Part shown: positions 57,638 to 64,000 of the stretch, one piece after another
Layout of the letters: every line of letters starts with the position of its first letter
Numbering within the stretch: position 1 is the first letter of the stretch
Source of the DNA: Sabethes cyaneus
Lineage: Eukaryota; Arthropoda; Insecta; Diptera; Culicidae
Direction of reading: 5' to 3'
Length of the DNA: 64,000 nucleotides
Assembly (NCBI RefSeq): GCF_943734655.1
Contig: NC_071354.1
Coordinates: forward strand, 141,417,142 to 141,481,141
Notes under the pieces: model-generated
What the model saw: only the letters and a program-made list of their open reading frames with translations
Told to the model about the DNA's origin: nothing
Database searches by the model: none
Program-made: the position numbers and the translations under genes

Positions 57638-58866
57638 AAATGAAGATAGAATCAACAAAAGGGCGGATGTCGCAAGCGTAAACAAACCGAGTGAGGGAAT
57701 GTTACTGAAATTCAATTCACTTGCGTTAAAAGTTCCTGACCTTCTACTGAATGTTAGATAGGAAAGTGAAAATGAAACTTTAAAACCGATCGTCATGCTG
57801 ACATGAGACCTCTTTTACTGACGCAGATTAAAGCCAGCCTTGAAGCGAAGCGGTGTTGCTTCAGTTGAAACCGAAGCTTCATTGCTTCATTGTCGAGTGG
57901 CAATTTGCAATTGGAAGTGATGTTGTCGGGCCCTGCTCTAACCTGATGGCTGTGAAATTTCAAGCTTGAAAGTGTAGAACAATTTTTCTTCTGGGGGGGT
58001 CGTCTTCCATGTCTCGTGGAGATGCAGTATGCAAAAGCCTTCCTTAGGTGACTAGGACTACAGGCAATAAGTGAGCTTTCACCAGGTTCCTCTTAGCTTT
58101 AAAATAGAGGTTGACTGGAACAGTTGATGAACAATCTCTCCCAATACTGTGCGCTTGGTAGAAATGGGAAAAGTTATTTCAATTTCATTGATTTATGCAT
58201 TTTTGCGAACCAGTTGCGCTATGGTCGGAAATGTCATCTCCCAAGTAATTGTATAATTGCTGCCGGATTCTCTAACCAAAGCAAGTTTATTGGCTGTAGT
58301 TATGCTATCAGAAAAGTGATTTAAATTCACTGATTTCGTCTTTGCTCACAATGTGCAAAAAATCCGTTTATTTGTTGCAATGACCGAATCAGCGGCCTTG
58401 CTGCCGCTAACGTGTTCATTGGGATATACAATTATTGATATTTTATTTTGATTAGTAACTCAAATATAATTTACGGAAAAAATAAGCATAAATGTTTCCG
58501 CTTTCTTATTTGGTCATTTGGCGGATTTTCCTATGCTGGCCCAGCAAAAAATAACTCTCACTCGTTTTGTGTACATTTGCGACATTCGCCCTTTTGTTAA
58601 TTCTAGAAATGATTACAAAGTAATTTCTGATTACTACGCACTTATACGCTTTACTGGAAACCCCTTGGCTGTCACTTACTGCAGTTCGAGATACCTTGTG
58701 AAAAAGAAAATATTTCTAGATAGAATTAACAAAAGGGTGAATGTCGCAAATGTAAACAAAACGGGTGAGAGTTATTTTTTGCTGGACCAGCATAGGAAAA
58801 TCAACCCTCAGTCGGTTTGCTTACACTTGCGACATTCGCCCTTTTGTTAATTCTATCTTCATTTTT
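57638..58866. mobile_element. TIR element containing an inverted copy of the RPRD1 3' end
   Basis: The outer arms (about 57638-57696 and 58806-58866) are inverted copies of about 60 bp with ATGAAGATAGAAT and AACAAAAGGGCG and GTCGCAAG. Two further inner copies of this module lie at 58557-58612 and 58712-58772, in opposite orientations. Between the left arm and the inner modules lies an 826-bp segment (57694-58519) that is the inverse complement of the RPRD1 3' end. Confidence 0.65.
57694..58519 (-). repeat. Left arm of the 826-bp inverted repeat (copied RPRD1 3' UTR)
   Basis: This is the inverse complement of 60550-61375 with about three or four substitutions seen (for example in the GGGCCC versus GGGTCC word). 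Its inner end includes the last codons and stop of RPRD1. A 66-residue open frame appears in both arms but has no sign of being a gene. Confidence 0.9.
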
Positions 58867-59141
58867 TCGGAAGCACTGTATACAATACAACCCTGCGAGC
58901 ACTAGGTACATTCTGCATTGACAGTTACTCTACTCGTGAATGTTTTGAAACGTTTGAAACTTATAACTTTGACGTTTGAAGTGAAAATGTTTTGGTTTGA
59001 CACCTTGCGGTCGTCGCATTTGTTTTAGTTTGTTGAAAAAACGAGTGAAAATTTTGCACATTCCAGCTGGTTTTTCGATTGACACTTGCTGAGCGATTCA
59101 TTTCGCGATCGCAAAGTAAGTTTTCAATGCAAATGTAAATA
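58867..59141 (+). promoter_or_regulatory. RPRD1 promoter and 5' UTR
   Basis: This 275-bp stretch lies between the upstream TIR element and the RPRD1 ATG. There is no TATA box I would trust; CTTGCGGTCGTCGCATTTG and CGATCGCAAAG are the GC-richest words. The transposon ends less than 300 bp from the start codon, so regulatory input from further upstream, if any, now passes through it. Confidence 0.4.
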
Positions 59142-60563
59142 ATGTCGTCATTCACGGAATCTGGATTGGTGAAGAAGCTGCTGGAGCTTAACCCCAGTCA
59201 GCAAAGTATTCAAACACTTTCGTTATGGCTAATCCATCATCGGAAGCACCATTCGATTATCGTAAAAACCTGGTTGAAGGAGCTGCATAAAGGTACAGAG
59301 TCGTATTTCGTATGTTAGAATATTGTTTTAATAGTGATTTTTATTTACTAAACAAATGTTGCAGCTCCAACATCGAAGAAACTTACATTTATGTACCTGG
59401 CTAATGATGTAATTCAAAACAGTAAGAAGAAAGGTCCTGAATTTGGTAAAGAGTTTGAAAGTGCTTTATTAAAGGCATTTAAATATATAGCTCAATCGGG
59501 ACCGGAAGAGAAAACGGTACATAACTTGAATCGAATTCTGAATATTTGGGCGGAACGAGGTGTGTATGAAGAAGCAAGAATCAGAGAATACTCAGGATTG
59601 CTAAACCAAAGGGAAAAAAGTCCAGCACCGACAAAAGTTGCTGAGGAGAAAAAACGGAAGGCGGATACATCATCGAATGATGATGCAAGTGGTCGTAGTA
59701 TTGCAAAGAAATCTAAAAGTTCCAGCAGTGGCGAGAAAAAAGTCAAGTCCGAAACCATCGAGGTTAACGGAAAGGTCGAAACGCATGTAACGCTTAGTCC
59801 ACACTTGCCGGATGGTGACCCTCCCGAACCTGAGGAGTTGATCAAAGTAATTCAAGAGCTGGAGAACTCTGCTTCCAGCGATGCTGTCGTCCGAGAGCGA
59901 ATTGCGAACTTGCCACCAGAAGTTTCTGAGCTCTCAGCGCTGGCCAAGCTCGAAGATAAAGAAGCAGCTATGCGTTTAGCACTGAAGGTATGTTTACACC
60001 CGTATCAATGAGCATAACCGAGCTGTACATAATTTGGACACTTTCATTGAATTTTGCTGTAAGTGTCCAAATTATGTACATGTTGGATATTGATGGGATC
60101 CAAAATACGTTGGTTACCCTACTTGAAAAGTAAACGTAAATATCCTTATTATGTATTTCCATGGTTAATTTTAGGTGAATGATGCCATTCAAATTTTGAA
60201 CGACTATAATGCGAGGTTGGCGTCTGAAATGGACGACCGAAAGAAACTGACCACGATGTTGAAAGATTTCCAACGAGAGCAGCAGGAACTTCTAGCACAA
60301 GCTGAGCAGCGACTGCATGTAATTTTCACAGACTATTGTTTTGTTCCTGTATACAGATTATGTATTAACATTGTTTATTTTGTTAGGAGTACCAAGCAAA
60401 GCTTTCAAAGATCAAAGATGTTCAACGAGAGGTGCGTAATCACATGCACAACTTGCCTGATCTTACAAGCTTACCAGATGTAACCGGAGGTCTTGCACCG
60501 TTACCTTCTGCGGGAGACTTGTTTAACATTCATCACTATGTTAGCAGAAAAATGACCAAATAA
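59142..60563 (+). CDS. RPRD1: RPRD1 (regulation of nuclear pre-mRNA domain protein 1, CREPT/p15RS type)
   Basis: Four exons give a 364-residue protein: 59142-59292, 59365-59987, 60175-60318 and 60387-60563 (TAA). All introns are GT-AG and short (72, 187 and 68 bp), and phases join without a stop. Residues 1 to about 135 form a CTD-interaction domain (SGLVKKLLELNPSQQSI, FMYLANDVIQNSKKKGPEF, HNLNRILNIWAERGVY). The middle is a Ser/Lys-rich, nuclear-localisation-like linker (EEKKRKADTSS, AKKSKSSSS). The last third is the coiled-coil RPRD domain (LNDYNARLASEMDDRKKL) ending in LPDVTGGLAPLPSAGDLF, a signature of RPRD1A/B. In animals this protein binds phosphorylated RNA polymerase II tails and helps their dephosphorylation; that role is by homology. 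Intron 2 carries a MITE fragment. This is the only confident intact host gene here. Confidence 0.95.
60030..60117. mobile_element. MITE remnant in RPRD1 intron 2
   Basis: A local palindrome (GTACATAATTTGGACACTT and inverse) followed by GGGATCCAAAATACGTTGG and TTACCCT matches the right half of the 126-bp MITE at 32682. The left terminus is lost. Confidence 0.65.
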
Positions 60564-61375
60564 GAAAGCGGAAACATTTATGCTTATTTTTTCCGTAAAT
60601 TATATTTGAGTTACTAATCAAAATAAAATATCAATAATTGTATATCCCAATGAACACGTTAGCGGCAGCAAGGCCGCTGATTCGGTCATTGCAACAAATA
60701 AACGGATTTTTTGCACATTGTGAGCAAAGACGAAATCAGTGAATTTAAATCACTTTTCTGATAGCATAACTACAGCCAATAAACTTGCTTTGGTTAGAGA
60801 ATCCGGCAGCAATTATACAATTACTTGGGAGATGACATTTCCGACCATAGCGCAACTGGTTCGCAAAAATGCATAAATCAATGAAATTGAAATAACTTTT
60901 CCCATTTCTACCAAGCGCACAGTATTGGGAGAGATTGTTCATCAACTGTTCCAGTCAACCTCTATTTTAAAGCTAAGAGGAACCTGGTGAAAGCTCACTT
61001 ATTGCCTGTAGTCCTAGTCACCTAAGGAAGGCTTTTGCATACTGCATCTCCACGAGACATGGAAGACGACCCCCCCAGAAGAAAAATTGTTCTACACTTT
61101 CAAGCTTGAAATTTCACAGCCATCAGGTTAGAGCAGGGTCCGACAACATCACTTCCAATTGCAAATTGCCACTCGACAATGAAGCAATGAAGCTTCGGTT
61201 TCAACTGAAGCAACACCGCTTCGCTTCAAGGCTGGCTTTAATCTGCGCCAGTAAAAGAGGTCTCACGTCAGCATGACGATCGGTTTTAAAGTTTCATTTT
61301 CACTTTCCTATCTAACATTCAGTAGAAGGTCAGGAACTTTTAACGCAAGTGAATTGAATTTCAGTAACATTTCCT
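60550..61375 (+). repeat. Right arm of the 826-bp inverted repeat (RPRD1 3' end and 3' UTR)
   Basis: Begins in the last codons of RPRD1 and extends through its 3' flank. AATAAA words at 60622 and about 60695 could serve as polyadenylation signals. The matching left arm is at 57694-58519. Confidence 0.9.
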
Positions 61376-61419
61376 ACAATATAATGCATGTAATAGTTAA
61401 CTTAGTCACCATCGACAAA

Positions 61420-62634
61420 CATTGGCGTAGCTAAGAAATTTCTCTGGAGGGTGCCTTGTTACTCCGGCTGTCACCGATATAGCACAAAGTTTTATAGGGA
61501 AATACCAGGCGGGTTTACGGACCAGATGTTTATCATCCGACAGATCTTGCAGAAATGTTTGGAGTACAACGTATCCACGCATCACATCTGTATTGATTTC
61601 AAAGCAACATACGATACAGTCGATCGAGACCAGCTATGGCAGATAATGCACGAACACGGTTTTCCGGATAAACTGACGCGACTGATCAGAGCTACATTGG
61701 ATTGTGTTATGTGTTTCGTGTGCATCTCAGAGACAATTTCGAGTTCTTTCGAGACACGGTGAGGTTTAAGAGAAGGTAACGGCATATTTTGCATGCTATT
61801 CAACTTCGCACTTATGGGGATGATCCGTTAGAAGCGGAGTCTAGGAGGAGTGAGCAAAACAGAAATGCGTCGAAAACCTGATACTTGAAAGAAATAGACT
61901 CAAAGGAAACAAAGGCGTGCCTCCCGCGGACGGTATCTGTTGACGGCGACGAACTAGAAGTGGCAGATGAGTTTGTGTATTTGGGATCGCTGGTAATCAC
62001 GGACAACAACACTAGTAACAGAATCCAGCCGCGCATTTAAGCAGGAAATCGGGCCCATTTTGTCCTTCGCAAAACGCAACGATCCAGAAGCGTACGCCAC
62101 CATACGAAAACTAATAGTTCTTTGTGGACTTGAAGCCATGACACTGCTCACAGAGGACATACATGTCCTTGCCATGTTCGAGCGGAAGGTGCTGCAGACG
62201 ATATTTGGGGGAGTACAAACTGAAAGTGGAGAGTAGCGGAGACGTGTGCGTCTCGAGCTACAAGCACTGTTTAAAGAGATTGCCATCGTCATCTGGCGAA
62301 AGTCAGTAGACTACAGTGCGACTAAAACAGTTCTCTTTAACAACTGCGGCATCAGGAATAGGGAGGCTCAACGATGACTCGACCAGGTCGAAAGTGATTT
62401 GCACTTCTGAGACTGGGAAATTAGCGACGAATGGCCCAAGATGGAGTTGAATGGGGACGACTGAATGAAACAGCATGAGCCGGCTACTGACGACGACTAG
62501 TGAAAAAGAAAATATATACGCGGGACATATACACTAAATTTTTTTCGGTTTTTAAGTTCCAAATTTCTGGAGGGAGCTTGGAAATTTCTGGAGGGGGCCT
62601 GGTACCCCAGGCACCCCCTCTAGCTACGCCAATG
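61420..62634. mobile_element. hAT-like non-autonomous element carrying an RTE copy
   Basis: Perfect 14-bp ends CATTGGCGTAGCTA and an exact 8-bp target duplication TCGACAAA (61412-61419 and 62635-62642). Both the 8-bp duplication and the CAnTGGCGTAGC-like end suggest hAT. The RTE fragment at about 61455-62507 is nested inside; the element's own sequence is the outer about 35 bp on the left and about 125 bp on the right. Confidence 0.8.
61455..62507 (+). pseudogene. RTE-clade (JAM1-like) fragment inside the hAT-like element
   Basis: Same family as 27933-29258: LRQILQ-type helix (IIRQILQKCLEYNV), ICIDFKATYDTVDRDQLWQI, HGFPDKLTRLIRATLD. After 61760 it is a string of frameshifts; the FADD box region is deleted and LEVADEFVYLGSL, TADNNTS-like and FERKVLQTIFGGVQTES pieces follow. 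Inactive. Confidence 0.75.
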
Positions 62635-62849
62635 TCGACAAATCGTGTTCGTGCCTGACTTTCAGTTGTCGTCACTTGAAACAGTCACCAACTTCAACTG
62701 GCGCTTGCTTGAAACATTCTCATTCAACAAATGAGACCAGTCTCTTCATGTAGGATGCGAAGGTAAGTGAAAGTCAGCGTCTGTTATTTGTTTCGACTAT
62801 GCCCGGTGCTGGTTTAGAACACAAGAAAATTTGCGGGGCTGGTTGTACG
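62635..62849. other. No gene seen
   Basis: Short spacer between two repeat remnants; nothing supported. Confidence 0.35.
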
Positions 62850-63300
62850 ATCTTCGTCGTCGTTGTCAGCGGCTTAGAGCCGGGGTGGTTCGTGCTGTTT
62901 TAAGCTTCATTCAATTCGTTCTTGAGTTATTCGTCGCCCATTTCCCAGGCGTTTCTGAAGTTGTAGTTCACCGTCTATAAGGGCTCAGAAGTGGATTTAC
63001 ACATTGTTAGCTTCGTACGGCGGCTTATGCCTCTTGATCGTGGCGTTTTACTAAGTAGGCTTTGTGTCCTGCTTGAATACGCTGGATCTCCTTGTTTGTG
63101 TTGCTGTCCGTGGCCACCAACGATCCCACATACATGAGCTCATCTACCACTTCTGGTTCGTCGCTGTCAACAATTGCCGTCCGCGAAAAGCGCACATTGC
63201 TCTCGTTTGAGCCTCTACCATACATGTATTTGGTCTACGACGCATTTATTTTCTACCCAATCCTCCTAGCCTCCGCTTTCAGTCTAGCGCAAATGGCCAC
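62850..63300 (-). pseudogene. RTE-clade fragment, minus strand
   Basis: Minus-strand frames give AIVDSDEPEVVDELMYVGSL and ATDSNTNKEIQRIQAGHKAY, the region after the RT palm in RTE elements, then a garbled C-terminus ending near 62850 with CGACGACG repeats (short 3' tail). Confidence 0.65.
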
Positions 63301-63439
63301 CGCCGTGACAAAGTTTCTGGTTTTAATATCAAAAAGCGTAGCCTGCGTAGTTTGCTACATTTATTGAAAATCAAACTTCTTTTTTCGATATCCGCTTGTC
63401 GAATTACCCCCTCAGGAGCGATCTTGAAAAGCATGCAAA

Positions 63440-63545
63440 ATTGCTAGCTTGTTTCGACCCTGACCGCGTCTCGAAGAGGCTCGATCCTATGGACTTTTAC
63501 AGCCTCTCCCAGCCGCGATTCGAACACACAACGTACTTCGATGTG
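63440..63545 (-). repeat. tRNA-derived SINE fragment
   Basis: Minus strand: TGTTCGAATCGCGGCTGGGA, GGCTGTAAAAGTCCATAGGA, TCGAGCCTC. This is the head/body part of the SINE at 41206, in reverse. Confidence 0.5.
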
Positions 63546-64000
63546 AACTAAAAGGCAAAATTTTAACATTTGTCTGATTTTGTTTCAATTCGATTTTTTG
63601 TCAAATGAAGTACACTCAATTTCAACCTAAATAGTTTTTAACTGAAAATAATTTCCCATATCTTGAATAAACTGCTTAAGGTTAGGCTATTCCCGATTGT
63701 TTTTGTAACCCCCCCACCTTTAATGTTACAACCTTTCCGGAACGTGTTGGTAGGCAATTAATCATCGGCGATGACGTGCATTTAGGATTCAAACTGCATA
63801 CTATGCGTCGAGTGCAAAGATGGTCTCCAACCGAAATGTTTCGATATCTATCATAAAACATAACGTGTAATACTCTTACTTGTTCATTTAATCTTTATTA
63901 ATACTCAAAATTCCAAAAACAAAAATCCCAAGTTTGATTTAACGGTAAAGAAGTATGAAGTATTTATATGCACAATAATGAGGGTATGAAAGGGGGAAGG
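63546..64000. other. No gene seen to the window end
   Basis: AT-rich DNA without a supported feature. Confidence 0.4.

Noticed and set aside
58124..58324. 66-codon frame duplicated at 60745-60945
   Set aside because: It exists twice only because it lies in both arms of the inverted repeat; in the right arm it runs antisense to the RPRD1 3' UTR. No evidence of selection.
1..64000. Integrated viral sequence
   Set aside because: No viral polymerase, glycoprotein or nucleoprotein motif was seen; all polymerase hits fit retrotransposon families.

Overview
The window looks like intergenic and intronic DNA from a mosquito (Culicidae) chromosome. The clues are RTE (JAM1-like) and R1-clade non-LTR retrotransposons, a BEL/Pao LTR element, remnants of the mosquito-type ITmD37E and other Tc1/mariner transposases, a pogo/Tigger element, tRNA-derived SINEs and many TA- or TTAA-flanked MITEs. 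Introns are short and there is a canonical arthropod gene. No bacterial genes, CRISPR array or rRNA are present. All family names come from reading translations by eye; no database was searched.

Host genes are few. The one confident gene is an RPRD1 (CREPT-type, RNA polymerase II CTD-interacting) gene at 59142-60563, + strand, four exons. Two partial minus-strand genes are supported by open frame plus splice signals: an exon running off the left edge (1-272) with a possible 42-nt upstream exon (943-984), and a first coding exon with signal peptide and splice donor (26624-26705). A GC-richer zone at 35900-36700 resembles a promoter or 5' exon.

Layout: 2.5-5.0 kb holds a TA-flanked MITE, a tRNA-containing inverted repeat and a mariner fragment. 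5.0-10.8 kb holds three R1-clade pieces. 13.4-14.7 kb is a TTAA-flanked element. 15.4-20.1 kb is RTE elements nested in and abutting each other. 20.2-25.0 kb is a TIR element split by a young, internally deleted BEL element with near-identical 464-bp LTRs and a 5-bp target duplication. 27.9-34.2 kb carries RTE, a piggyBac-like MITE, mariner and Jerky/Tigger-like pseudogenes and a 1.17-kb TIR element. 34.2-41.0 kb is AT-rich with palindromes and simple repeats. 41.2-56.0 kb is a multi-level nest: a second copy of the 1.17-kb TIR element is split by a pogo element (TIRs 10.8 kb apart), whose transposase gene is itself split by an unrecognised 6.9-kb TIR element; the far half of the host element is split again by a 2.16-kb TIR element. 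56.0-64.0 kb has inverted-repeat elements, GATTAC-rich arrays, RPRD1, a hAT-like element carrying an RTE copy, and more RTE and SINE fragments.

Most noteworthy: RPRD1 is flanked by an 826-bp, almost identical inverted repeat. The right arm is its own 3' end and 3' UTR. The left arm lies inside a TIR-bounded element just upstream, as if a transposon had captured the 3' UTR. Also notable are a group of TIR elements with CCCA-type ends and 2-bp target duplications that are not always TA, two of whose insertions can be checked against an uninterrupted repeat copy.
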